NCBI RefSeq assembly: GCF_028453695.1
Contig: NC_135778.1
Span: forward strand, 2,676,166 to 2,740,165
DNA from: Augochlora pura
Lineage: Eukaryota; Arthropoda; Insecta; Hymenoptera; Halictidae
Direction: 5' to 3'
DNA length: 64,000 nt
The position numbers were made by a program, and so were the translations under genes. Below, piece after piece: positions 39,469 through 51,300 of the stretch; the first letter of the stretch is position 1, and each line of letters opens with the position of its first letter. The notes beneath the pieces were generated by a model. It saw only the letters and a list, made by a program, of their open reading frames with translations. It was not told where the DNA came from and did no database searches.

Positions 39469-40389
39469 ATGCTGATCGAGAAAATAGGTTATGCGGCGAT
39501 CATATACTGGGGATACAAGCTGGCGCATAATGTGATCTACAAGATATATAGGAATTACACGGCGTCGACCGTCGACTTGTACGCGATGGGTAAATGGGCG
39601 GTGATAACCGGATGTTCCCATGGCATCGGAAGAGCGTACGCGGAAGCGTTGGCCAAGATAGGGATGAACGTTGTCCTTGTGAGTCCTGACAGCGAGGCTC
39701 TGAAAACGATCGCGATTAGTATCGAGGAGACGTACAACGTGAAAACGAAAGTGATCAAACTGGATCTGTCGGAGGGCCTGGACACGTATAATGTGATCGA
39801 GAAAGAGATGTTCGGTTTGGAGATCGGCGTGTTGATCAACGCATTGGGCATGTCTTATCCCCATCCGGAATACTTCCTCGATCTTCCGCACAAAGAGAAG
39901 ATCTATATGAGCATCGTTCATTGCAACGTCGTCGTCGTCACGAATATGTGCCGCATCCTGCTGCCGCAAATGGTTGTCCGAGGAAAGGGTGTTATAGTGA
40001 ACGTAGCGTCCATAGTCGCCGTGCTACCGAGCCCGCTTTTAACAGTCTTCGCGGCCACCAAGGCGTACATCGTTAAATTCAGCAGGGACCTACAAATCGA
40101 GTATGCGAAACACGGTATAATCGTGCAATGTTTGCTACCGGGAACTGTAACGAATCATACTTTGTATTCGCCGAAACCGGGATGGATGGTTCCCACGCCG
40201 GATAAATACGTGCAAAGTGCAATGAAGTCCATAGGCAAGGACACCGTGACCACTGGTTTCCTGCAGCACTCGATCCTGATCGCGGTGATCAAACTGTTGT
40301 ATCGGATGTCACCCACTTCTTTTATCATCTGGATGATCAAAATCATGGAGGGGAATCGGAATAATGTGCTGCGTCGTTACATTGGATAA
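39469..40389 (+). CDS. HSDL1: Hydroxysteroid dehydrogenase-like protein 1 (inactive SDR), intronless
   Basis: A single open frame of 306 residues. An N-terminal hydrophobic segment (about 7-25) probably anchors the protein or targets it to mitochondria or ER. The Rossmann NAD(P) motif is TGCSHGIG at 47-54. The usual NNxG motif reads NALG. The SDR serine is retained (Ser181), but the catalytic YxxxK reads FAATK at 194-198, so the active tyrosine is phenylalanine. The same Tyr-to-Phe change characterises vertebrate HSDL1, and local similarity (KAY..FSR.LQ.EYA..GI.VQ) also points to HSDL1 rather than active HSD17B12. The ATG at 39469 is chosen because the frame further upstream offers only GTG. 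The absence of introns among multi-exon neighbours is notable. An AATAAA occurs near 40466. Confidence 0.92.
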   Translation: MLIEKIGYAAIIYWGYKLAHNVIYKIYRNYTASTVDLYAMGKWAVITGCSHGIGRAYAEALAKIGMNVVLVSPDSEALKTIAISIEETYNVKTKVIKLDLSEGLDTYNVIEKEMFGLEIGVLINALGMSYPHPEYFLDLPHKEKIYMSIVHCNVVVVTNMCRILLPQMVVRGKGVIVNVASIVAVLPSPLLTVFAATKAYIVKFSRDLQIEYAKHGIIVQCLLPGTVTNHTLYSPKPGWMVPTPDKYVQSAMKSIGKDTVTTGFLQHSILIAVIKLLYRMSPTSFIIWMIKIMEGNRNNVLRRYIG

Positions 40390-42080
40390 TTTTGTAAAAA
40401 CATTTAAGTATATAATTTCTAAACCGAAGAAGAGTTTGCTAATGTATTGTAATACCTTTTTTGATAATAAAATGTGAAAGTCGCTTTGATCGTCAAATAT
40501 GATTGACCATCGCAAAAGGATACAGATTTTCATCCGGTGCGAATATTTCAATTCAAATTCAAATTCCTCGTATCCTTTCACGAATCGTGGAGTCACGCGT
40601 GCTCTTACGCATGCGCGTCGCAGGTGGCAATGAATAACATTGCGGTAGTGTGAACCTTAGACCGTATATGTATATATGAACAATTCCGTAGCCTTGATTA
40701 GTGTTCTATGCCCTCATTGTGCCATAGTTAATGTTTCTCGAAGACCCTACAATATTGCGAAACGTAATGTAATAGCTTTTTGAAGTTTGGTTAACTATTA
40801 TGTTAACTAATTAAATTTTGCGTTGTTGACGTTTGGTTTTATTACATGACATCGATGCAGCGCATTCTCCCGAGCAGTTCCATGCCCTTGGTTTATCTTT
40901 ATATGTTATAATTTTACCAGAGTTAATATTTTTAAGCGACACTGTATTATTCATACTTGGGAGATTGTAGCGCCTCTGTTGGAGAAAAAGCGAATCTCCT
41001 TTCGATGTTCGTACAGCGCCAATTCGTGCAGTGACAAAACGCACAAACTGTTAGCTAAAATCGACTGTCGGTAATTTAGGTCGCCTGAAAACATTAATTC
41101 TGGCAAAACCGCAGCATAGAAAACTAAATCAAAGGCACAAAACTATTCAAGAAAATGTGCCGCATCGATATCGTGTCATGAAACCAAACAACAACAATGC
41201 AAAATCCAATTAGTTAACGTAATAGTTAACCAAATTTCAACACGCAATTGTATTACGTTTCGCAATATTGTCATTTATTTTTGTATGCAATATCATACAG
41301 TGGATTTACCTAAATAATTCCATACCCTCGGTTTAATCCTCTATATCCTAATTTTCCAAAATGAATGTTTTTAAACCATGATCTAAAGGACAGAGCTTAA
41401 AGTATATTGTATCGTAGGTACATATGCACGCAAAACGCTTTCTCTGTTCTTTAGGTATGAACAAACCCTAACTATTATTACATTGTCAAGTGTTTATGTT
41501 TGACAGTTTTTACATATGTGTTGATTGCGTTTACATATATGATGCTATGTATTTATTGCTAAAATAGTCGCGTAAGTTCCAAGCTTTTATTTAACTTTAT
41601 ATTACCCCTATTTATGTTTCGACGAGTTTTCTCCATACTGTCGAAAAGACAGGTTTGTTATTAAAGAATCATTGAGATCAGATCGATATAGTTATACGCC
41701 AAACACTTATTAAGTTATTAAATTGATTTTTCTTTGCTATAATTATAGGTTTCTATATTTAATAGATATTTGTACGGCATATTGAACTTATCGAATAATA
41801 TCGAGTTTGTAGAGAGCGGAAAACTCTGTTATTTGATAGGAAAATATTGTTCGATTAGTTTGCCGGGTAGACCGGCAATTTTGTTAGGTTCGATTTCTGA
41901 CAGTAACAATAATATTCGAATACAGGTTTAAAAATCATTTATATGCAATATAATCGCTAATATTACTAATGTTACTGCTACTATTTACACATGATTATAA
42001 CATAGGTGAGCTCTAAATGTAAATTATATAAAGGACAAACTTGGATCCCACAGACTGTAAACAGTGTTCAACAAAATATC
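40390..42080. other. 3' flank of HSDL1, repeat block and LANCL 5' region
   Basis: No coding exon. The first 200 bases are HSDL1 3' UTR. About 40678-41380 is a composite repeat block listed separately. The remainder, to 42080, is the AT-rich 5' flank and 5' UTR of LANCL; a GTG-started frame upstream of its ATG is not supported as coding. Confidence 0.5.
40749..41271. repeat. Long imperfect inverted repeat (MITE-like foldback)
   Basis: Two arms of about 192 bases (40749-40940 and 41080-41271) are inverted copies around a spacer of about 139 bases. The outer 110 bases of each arm, starting ACAATATTGCGAAACGTAAT, match very closely; the inner part (around CCATGCCCTTGGTTTAT) matches at a lower level. 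Related direct copies of the inner module flank the block at 40678-40744 and 41312-41380. No coding capacity. Confidence 0.8.
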
Positions 42081-43880
42081 ATGGAGAACACTAGGTACTA
42101 TGACAATCCTTTCGAGGACTATCCTACTCCGAAAGCTGAACATCTTGTGAATGCTGAGACAAAGAAGGTAGTTATATATACTAATAAAAAAATGAATGTT
42201 TTAAAATTTTATAAACAAGATATTTTATGTCCGTCAGATAAATGAAGAGTACAAAGACGTACTGTATAAGGGTGCAAAGAAATTACTGGATCGATTGGAA
42301 GAGAAACAGAAACATTGGTTATCCCATGATGATTATTCTGTGTACACAGGATCAGCTGGGATTGCGTATCTCTTTTACCATTGTGGCAAATGCTTGAATG
42401 AACCAGCTTACATCGATGTGATTATAAGTTTGCGTATATTATAAGTTTATTTTCATTCAATTAATTAAATGAAATTTTTCTATATAGAAAGCAGAAGAAC
42501 TATTGAGAACATGTGTGAGTAAATTTAGAAGTAGGCGTGAAGTTACATTTCTAACTGGTGTTGCTGGCCCATTGGCTCTATATGCAGTTGTTCTCCAATC
42601 GCAAGGGAATCAAGAAGAATCAAAAAATACAATAGCTAAGTATGTATGTACACTGCATTCATGTTCCATGCTTACATATGTAACAATTTTTACATTTCCT
42701 TTTAGGTTGTTATCATTATCATCTCATGTTTTGAACGAAAACAGTGATTTACCTGACGAACTGCTTTATGGACGAGTTGGATATCTATTTGCCCTCCTGT
42801 TTCTGAATAAACATATATCTCCTCCACCCATAGAGGATCAGCTTATAAAACAGGTATTAACATGAAATTAAAATGACGCTTATTAATCCATTAGAAAATC
42901 AGTTAGAGTCATGAAAAATATTATACCAGGTCATTGCAGTCACAATAAAATCAGGAAACATATATGCCGCATCAAGAAAATACAAAACGCCGATAATGTA
43001 TGCTTGGCACGATTCAGAATATCTCGGCGGTGCACATGGATTAGGTGGAATACTTTATCTATTGTTGCAAGTATGGAAATTCTATCGTTATGCCTCTCAT
43101 TTAAACATAGATCGGGTGTAAATCACCGCTCAAGATATATGTTTTCTAGGCACGGCCATACTTAACACAATCTCAGTTGGAAAACGATATAAATCCAGCA
43201 ATAAAATTTCTTCAAAACTTACGTTATCCTTCTGGAAATTTTCCATCGTCCATCGGAAGCAATTCTGACAAATTGGTGCATTGGTGTCATGGTGCACCCG
43301 GAATGCCCATGTTATTCTGCTTAGCCTATGAGGTTGTTACTACTTTTACTGAAACAATGAGTAAACGAAGCCTAAGTAACTAATTATACGTTTAAATAGA
43401 TATATAAAGACAAGAAGTACCTGGACACCGCTTTACAATGCGGCGAAGTGATTTGGAAGAGAGGTCTACTTAAAAAGGGGTATGGAATATGTCACGGGGT
43501 TGCTGGAAATGCTTATGCATTCTTATGCCTTTTCCAACAAACAAAAGTTAGAATTTTACGAAGAATTGTTTTTCTATTAAATTTGTATACTTGAAGTGTC
43601 AAATATTAATGATCTTCTACTCCTGCTTCAGGATATAAAACATTTGTATAGAGCTTGCAAGTTTGCAGACTGGTGCATCGATTATGGAACACATCAAACG
43701 AGGTCTCCTGATAGACCATTTTCATTGTTTGAAGGTATTGTGTTGTAATTTTCAGTTTAGTCGAATTATTTTCAATTAATATTATATCCATATATTATTT
43801 TAGGTCTTGCCGGTACGATTTACTTTTTAGTTGATATGCAAAATCCATCTTCGGCTAAATTTCCGGCGTATTCGGTGTAA
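42081..43880 (+). CDS. LANCL: LanC-like protein (LANCL), zinc-dependent glutathione transferase-type
   Basis: Nine exons give 405 residues: 42081-42167, 42238-42417, 42488-42639, 42706-42853, 42930-43070, 43150-43332, 43400-43546, 43632-43734 and 43804-43880. Seven double-helical LanC repeats carry GxxG motifs (YTGSAGIAYLFY, FLTGVAGPLALY, LYGRVGYLFALL, GGAHGLGGILYLL, HWCHGAPGM, GYGICHGVAGNAYAF, FEGLAGTIYFL). The zinc ligands are all present: Cys282, Cys328 and His329, equivalent to Cys276, Cys322 and His323 of human LANCL1. Eukaryotic LANCLs bind glutathione and add it to dehydroamino acids formed by phosphate elimination in proteins. Human LANCL1 is 399 residues, so the gene looks complete and functional. 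The start is the first ATG (MENTRYYDNPF), matching the usual short N-terminus. Confidence 0.95.
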
Positions 43881-44698
43881 AATGAAACTATTTTAAGGTT
43901 TATTATTTGTGAATATTGATTAAATCATTTACAAACTACTATGAAACGTATATTCGCACGCAAAATTACACGTGAGAGCATGTAACTGAATGTATCCTTT
44001 ATTAATGAATAAATCATTTTACAGATTCCATTATAGGATGTTATTAATGTACTAAGGTCATAATGTAACGTTATTTCTTACGTCGCATTTGAAAGAGACA
44101 ATAGTAAAAGTGAAACCTCGGTCACGCCGCACCAATAAATCCGAAGTCCGCAGCTCTATATCGGTCAATGGGCCACTAATATTCATGACGGGTCGTACGA
44201 TGGTATTTGTAAAAGCGTGAAGAGAAATGTTCCAAATATTGCCACCATTCAAAACTTTCTTTGTTGTCAGAGCATTGACCTCGGCATGGCATCAGATATT
44301 TTTTTCAGAATTTAGAATAACAATACAACACCTCGTAATCAACTTTTGTTTAGTTTCCAAGTTCAAGGTCAATGTAAATACACTTTGTCGAATTATTGAA
44401 TTGATTTACCGCAACACGAGAAAACATTTTTTTTTTAAATTAGTTTACTTTATTCCTTGGTTGAATAATTCAACTTTAGGATATTTATTATTTTCTGAAA
44501 TGCAAATCATAAGCGGACAGACTTCTCATTGGCTATGTAGCTAACATTAATATTATAATAATTGTGCCTGATTGGAAAGACTGATAGTTCGCATGACGAT
44601 CGAAAGTGTAAGTGGTCAACGAGCGATTCTTCCTGGAACTTTTAACTAGTTGGAAGGTGGATCCTCGCTGGCTGGGCAGGAGTGGTGAACATCTCGAG
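43881..44698. other. Intergenic, LANCL 3' flank to secreted-protein promoter
   Basis: AATAAA near 44009 is a likely LANCL polyadenylation signal. Beyond this I see no gene. The last 100 bases are GC-richer and lead into the TATA promoter at 44699. Confidence 0.5.
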
Positions 44699-44773
44699 TA
44701 TAAAAGCCGCTTCTGCCGGCGGCGCGCTTTAGTTTTGCTCCATAGCGACTGATTCTGAGACTACGCTCTCGAC
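44699..44773 (+). promoter_or_regulatory. TATA promoter and non-coding first exon of secreted-protein gene
   Basis: A consensus TATAAAAG at 44699-44706 is followed about 31 bases later by a plausible initiator (TTTAGTT, start near 44731). A 43-base exon then ends in GAC|GTGAGTA, a strong donor. Spliced to the acceptor at 46223 it would place the ATG right at the start of exon 2. A sharp TATA promoter with a tiny leader exon is typical of highly expressed, tissue-specific secreted proteins in insects. The exon link is inferred, not seen. Confidence 0.65.
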
Positions 44774-46223
44774 GTGAGTACCATTCACACTGTAGATCTT
44801 GCTTTTCGCGATTATTTCAATTTGTTTCCAACAATTACTATCAATTACTGCGCCAAGTGTCGTGCACCGACATCAATGTAACTCCTTAAGTGTCTAGAAA
44901 ATTGAAAAACCATATACGTTGTTTCAGTGATTAGACTAAGGACGTTCAAGCATACAGAACATATTTCGTTATGGAAAGAACAATACGTGTTGCGATAGAA
45001 AAATCTATATTCAAAGATTTACAATCATTAAATATATCTGAATTCTCATATAAAATTGAATTTAATTTTCTACATAGACATTTTTATTCTATTAATTATA
45101 TAGATGCAGTAATCAGATAAGAGTTACTACTCGACCTGGGTAATAATTCATTAATTATTAATTTAAATTCTGTATCATTATCGCATTTATGATCTACCAT
45201 AAAAAAGTAGAGCATTAAATTTGTATTCACCTTTACCAAGTAGTTTTCGAATTGATCGAACTATTTGCCTTGCAATTTCTTATAAATGCATAAATATTGC
45301 AATCTACATATCATTGTGCTATTTTCATTTATCATGCATCGGTCCTTGTGTAACTTCAAAGCCTCATTTTTTTGTATCATTTAATCGTTTCGTTGAGAAT
45401 AGAACCGGTGGGAAGCAACGGATCTAAGACCGATCTCTTGATCTTACAACGGTTTATTACACTCGAGAGGTGAGGTGAAAGTGAGAGTGTGTCCTAAGAA
45501 CGAGATTAACATACTCCATTATCGGTATACCGAAGTTATTAACGGATTTATAGCTTGTTTAATTAGAGTCCAACAGTTAATATAAGACACGCATAACAAT
45601 GCTGAATGAAAGTTTTAGTTTATTTGCTGCTTAATAATATGTTTATCGATGAACATCTATTATCCTAATAATACTTGATTTTATTTTTATTCTTCTTACA
45701 CGCCTGTTGCAAGGGTTGCATACAAACGGGCGCGATTTTTCCCGCTCCGCAATTCAACGGAAAATCAAATAAATTACAATTTACGAAAACAATTCATAAC
45801 AGAAATGTACGCAATGCTCCAAAGTTTCACGTCATATTCTCCTTTTCTTATCATTTTACTTTCGTCGTTAAAATGATATTAGGACACGGTAAGCATGGTC
45901 GTTGCATTTACAACGGTGCTTGACCAAAAATGGTGTCTCGCATCGGACTCGAATCTTTCACCAATCAAGAGTGTTACACTTATGTGTGCACGTAATTGCG
46001 TCAGATATACTCTTGTAAAAACCGGATCGAGCATCCCTCTCACGTCAGCACAAAATACAGGATAAATGTCGATCTAGATCAAAACCTGTTTCTTGGTATA
46101 GAAAGAAACGCCGGAAGGCTCTCGACCTACGCGGGCAAACCTAGCCGTTTACGAAAATCAATGTTCCTACAGCGATTTCAAAATCGATGTGTATTACGAA
46201 ATTGTTCGTTTTTGTTTTTTCAG

Positions 46224-46517
46224 ATGGCTATCCGCTTAACGGTGTTGGCGATACTGGTTCTGGCTGTCGCGTGCTCGGCGTACCCGCAAAAAGACGGTCA
46301 AATTTTCAGCAACGAAGCCATAAAACAGGCGCAAAATACTTATCTCATTCCAAAAGATGCGACGATACAGAAAGTACAAGAAGGCATCGAGTTAGCGGCG
46401 TACGAATCGATCCCCGGCGACCAGAAGATCAATCTTTTCGAAATCCTGGGCGACCATGTGCCGCCGGAAGTGGTGAACAATCTTCAAGCACAGATCGATC
46501 AAATAGGACGACCTTAG
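46224..46517 (+). CDS. Small secreted protein, 97 residues, unknown family
   Basis: The ATG directly follows a strong acceptor (TTTTTTCAG), so the coding sequence sits in one exon behind a leader intron. Residues 1-18 (MAIRLTVLAILVLAVACS) form a clear signal peptide with cleavage likely after CSA or nearby. The mature protein is about 78 residues, acidic, free of cysteine, with predicted helices (NEAIKQAQNTYLIP, VVNNLQAQIDQIG) and a Pro-containing end GRP. Absence of cysteine argues against defensins, odorant-binding proteins and knottin toxins. I do not recognise a family. AATAAA near 46642 gives a short 3' UTR. Good CpG content and regular codon use support it as real. Confidence 0.85.
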   Translation: MAIRLTVLAILVLAVACSAYPQKDGQIFSNEAIKQAQNTYLIPKDATIQKVQEGIELAAYESIPGDQKINLFEILGDHVPPEVVNNLQAQIDQIGRP

Positions 46518-48357
46518 ACTGGACTTCATTCGAAACATCCTTGTAAAGAATCCTTTAATCCTAAGTTTTGTACCGAATATTTATGACATGTGATATAATG
46601 TGCTCCTTTTTTAACGATGTACCTAGACTTTTCACTTTTCGTGAATAAACGATTGAAAACGTGTACATATTCTTATTTTTTTACATGCTAAAGCTTACCC
46701 CAGTAATAAAAAGATTGGAAATCGATCCTCCGACTCTGGAGAGATATGTAAATGTTCAATATAATTTGATTCTAAAGTGAAATTATTATCGAATTTATTT
46801 ATTGCAACGAAAGATACGTTATTCAATGTATTGTGAAACGTTGAATGAAATCGAGTACCAGAATTAAGTATGTGGTCAGCGATGTCGTGGAGAAAGCTGT
46901 AGAACCACAAACCGATGGTATACTTTCACTTCTCCTGTATTCACGTTGTTATCGAGATGGTTCTTCTTTAGCGCATATTAAATAGCACTGCGATAAGTTG
47001 AACGTAACATAAGATCATCAATTAACGTTATTTCAGATCAACTTGGTTACCGAAGACGTTGAAATAAATAAAGCAAAAATAAGCCAAAGGTATGAAGTAT
47101 TTCGCAAAACTTACACTTTCACCGCCCCGGGTTCTCGTCGTTGTTTCCTTCCTCTTCTCTCGAATTTAACAGGGAAGTCGTTACATAACGTTACACAGAT
47201 GCACGAATTTTTAATTACATCTTATGTTACGGTTATTTAGAAACAGCATTCGATTTTCCATTTTACATTATATAAAAACATTTTTGCTCGGCAGGCGGTA
47301 TTGGAACAGGTTTTCGTAATGTTTTTGATCTTAGAAACGTATAATATTCAGTCGTTAAACAAGGATTTTATTATAATGTACTTTTCCTTCGTATAAAAAT
47401 AAAAAGATTTGTATTTGAAAATTTTTACCAATGAAACTGCACAAATACATCGAGTTCAATTGCTCGATGAGCGATTAATGACAATTATTCGTACATTAAT
47501 GATAAATAACTTAAAAAGTATTTATTTCGTTTACCAAGGTACAAATCTCAGAACAATGCGAACGTAATTATCAAAGGGTTTTTGATCCGATCCAGCTTTC
47601 ATCGCTTAGAGACTTAATATCTATGTTCTGGATATCTTATGTACGAAGGTTATCACTAGTGCATTGTCTTGCATTGAGGCCATGTTATGATTGTACCTAT
47701 AACAGGTTACTCTTTGCCACAGTAGTCATGAATCAACATATATGCCCATTTTCATTAGTGAACGTTATTACAACAGACGAAACAATTTTCCTTTCAGTCG
47801 CTTAGCTATACAATGAATATTGTTTAATTTTTTTAATACAGTTTCAACAACGTAATAAGTTATTACTAGACTGCCGATGTTGCAGGTTTATTTTCGATAC
47901 CTGATGCTTGGATTATTGTGTTTGTGATTCAGAGTACAAAGAATATCAAGACTCTATAAACATTTGCAGTCTAGTTATCGTTTAATGGAATGAAATAGTT
48001 TAGTGTTAGTATGTAATGTTATTAAAGTTTATCTTCTGTGTTGAGTGAAACAATTATGTATAAATTGCGAAGGCTGAAAGTACACATTCATATGTATATT
48101 AATGATAAATTAACAAAGAGAGTGGCTGCTTGTATTAACAGTGCTGTAGAAAATAATAGGTATGTTGGAAATTCAGATACGAATATCCATATAATATCCA
48201 ATGAATTATTCAACAACCATTTAATAAAGTCAATGCAAGAAAATGTACTGTTCTTCTAATTTAATCGACGTACCACGAGTAAGAAAGCTTTAGGTAGAAT
48301 CAACTTGGTGTTTTTTTTTTTGCGTGTGCTTTATTTCCAGCGTGTGAGGCAATTTCT
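46518..48357. other. Intergenic between secreted-protein gene and Spt16 stop
   Basis: Contains the 3' UTR of the secreted-protein gene and, at the right end, the Spt16 terminal exon and its AATAAA (minus strand, near 48336). A small plus-strand ORF at 48038-48259 has a donor-like AATAG|GTATG inside it but could not be joined to a coding exon. Nothing else is visible. Confidence 0.5.
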
Positions 48358-51300
48358 TCACTTCCTATAATACAAACATGGCAAATGAAAATGACATTAA
48401 CGATGATAAACATACAACTAATATAAAGTAACAATTAGTAGTACATACCTAGACCTCTTCGACCCCCTGTCGTTTCTTTCGGTACTGTCATCACGAGATC
48501 GTTTCTTACTGCTAGATGAAGAACGGCTGGATTTGTGTTTGTCGTGTTTGTCGCTCTTCTTGGGACTGTACAGAAAGAAAATCAGGTGTAATGTAATATC
48601 GTCTATAAAACAAACTGTTTAATTAATCACCTATATTTGGACGATTTGGAAGGAGATGCTTTCTTATGTGATCCCCCACTCCGTGATCGATCCGATCTTT
48701 AATTGTAGAAGCATAGACTTAGTACAGTTTAACAAGTCTTAGCGTTCCAGGTTAAAGCTATAAACACGTGCAAAATAAGCGCAACATCTTACCTGTGTTT
48801 GTCCGACGATGAGGACTTTTTGTCTTTACTGCTGGACGATGATTTACTTTTGTCTTTACTACTGGAAGAGCTCTTATGTTTTGAGTTATGTCTGCAATAA
48901 ATGTACAGTATATAGTATGTATGTGCATAATAAGTTTGTTTTGTACAAGAGTATAATGATTACAGAGGATGACTAATAATTACCTGTCTTTTGTTGGCGA
49001 GGGTGAATGTTTGCGATTGGACTTCTTCTTTTTGCTAGAATTATAATCATCACGGAATTGGGTGTCCCCTCTTTCTTTATCTTCCTCAGCCGCCTCTCGT
49101 TCCAAGTCTGACCAATCTTTACCAGATTCTTCAGAACTGCCTAACTCTTCTTCTGGGACAACAGAACTTTTGTAGTGAAAAAAATCGACTTCTCCTTCGT
49201 CTGTTGCAAATAATTAAAACGTATTAAATACCTTCAGTGTCCGAGTCTTCGGAAGCTTCAGAGTATTCAGAATCATCGTCTGATTCTTCTTCGCTGTCCA
49301 AATCAGTTGGCTAAAGGAACAGAATATATATAATGAATATCAATCGACTAAAGTTTCGATAAACAATTGCAGACATAATATATTTCAAACCTCGTAAGCA
49401 TCGTCCTCCTCTTCCTCTTCATCCTCGACTTCATCATTTTCTGCATCGCTTTCTGGGTCCAAGAAAGTCCAGCCGCCATTGTCAAAGAAACCAACAGGAT
49501 CGTCTGTAATTGTCTTCATAATTTTTGTCCAATTCAGAGACTGTACACCCTCCGTGTATCTAATGTCACAGGAGTTCAACCATTCCTTTACATGATCCAG
49601 CAAGTTCATAGGAATGGCATTTAGCATCGCAACTTTTCTATGATAGTCTTTGAAGACGAAGATCATATCGAAGTTTTTCAGATGAAATTGTACTCTCTCA
49701 AAATGGACCAGTTCAACGTCCTCTAACGTGATAACAAAAGGTGGCCATTCTGTAAGGTTGACTAAGCAGCCGCTAGTAGGTTGCAATAGAACAGTACTCC
49801 TGAACGGAGCGCCAGGGAATCCCAATTCCCGGAACGGCGTATCGAATTCAATTTCTTGTTTGGTCATACTCTCAACCTTCTCGCAGAAACTTTTGAAAGC
49901 AGTTTTCAACTTGTGCCTGAGCTCCCGCTCAGATTGCTCAGCTGCCAGATCATCGCGATCATGCATATGCTGATGCTTTCCTAAATCTGTCGTGATCTCA
50001 CCAACTTCTGTATAAAACTGTACATCCACGTGCTTCTTCTTCCCAAACATTATAGCATGTTTCAAGTGAAAGTGAAGTAATATAATCATTTCCCCATCGC
50101 ATGGTTGGAAGAAGGCGTTCTTAATATTATTGTAAAGAATATCGACCTTGTCTCCTCTGACCGAAGTATAACGGAATCCGTTCACATGCGCTTCCAAACC
50201 TCCGGTCATTCTCTTCGAGACTATATTCGGTCGAATGTACAAATCTTTCAATTTAGGATTGCCCTTGTTTTGCGACAATATCAATGTGTCCTGCTTCACT
50301 AGATCTTCCTTCTCTCTTTCTTCTGCTTCTCTATTCTTGAATTTCTTTTGGACTTCTTTAATCAATCTAAAGGCTGTATTTAAGTTGGACGACGGTGCCG
50401 AAATCTCACCAGGTTCTTTGGTGTTTGTACTTCGATATGTTCTGAAATAAAGGCAAATAGTATTTTCGTTAGTATGTAACATGTAGAAAGAAATCGAAAC
50501 GTGTATACTAACACTTCCTTGACGAATGTAGCATCTGGCTGTGGATAAGTTCCACCTTCATTACGGCCCATCGTAGCGCCAGGATGGAAAAAGTTAATTC
50601 TCAGATACGTATAATCTCCTTCGACAGATTGAGAAATATTTTTGATGGTGGATATGTGAAAGGGTACGGGAATACCAAAAATTGGTAAAATTACCGTTTC
50701 ATATTTCTTATCTGAAAAATAATGTTAATAGTAGAAATTATGTGAACACGAGGGTCTGTGAATTATGCACTATCAGAGCACATACCGACGTATAATTTTA
50801 ATTCTTTGACTTCTGGTTCACGAGGCATGTGACTCAAACTTTTGTACGATACAGTCGATTTTCGTATTTTTTCCTGTTCTTTTCCGCCAGATTGCTGAGC
50901 TAGCCGAGCTTTGGCTACCTCGTTTAATTGTTGCGCCAGTTCCTTCTGATGTTGTTTTCTTTTCTCTTCCGAGCTGTGCTCTGTTCTCAACTTGGATTCT
51001 ATGACTGCAGTTCTTTTACCACGACCAAGAGGCATATCTGGCTTTGGTTCATTTTCTTTCCCGCTCCCTTCTTCTTCTTCCTCCTCTTCATCCTTCACGA
51101 ATATACCAACATTTTTAACTTTTTTCTTGGATGGTGTCAAATTCGTAGCCGGCTGACCTTCATTGACCATGACAGTGTCACCAACGAAAAGGGCATACAT
51201 TTTTCCTTCTTTCTCGTTGGCTTCCGAATTGGTGAGATTCGACAACCCAACGTTAACGTTAAATACCATGCCTTTCTTCACTACCGCATGGGTCTTTGGA

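Noticed and set aside
39457..39969. Minus-strand ORFs of 170 and 98 codons
   Set aside because: They are shadows of the HSDL1 reading frame, with His/Arg/Asp-rich translations typical of antisense codons.
48038..48259. Plus-strand ORF of 73 codons as a small gene
   Set aside because: An internal donor-like site could join it to the acceptor at 48340, but that reaches a stop within two codons. No conservation signal or domain is visible.
49153..49231. Alternative Spt16 acceptor at 49201 adding 16 residues
   Set aside because: It keeps frame but would leave an intron of only 31 bases, too short for insect splicing. The acceptor before 49152 gives a normal 79-base intron.
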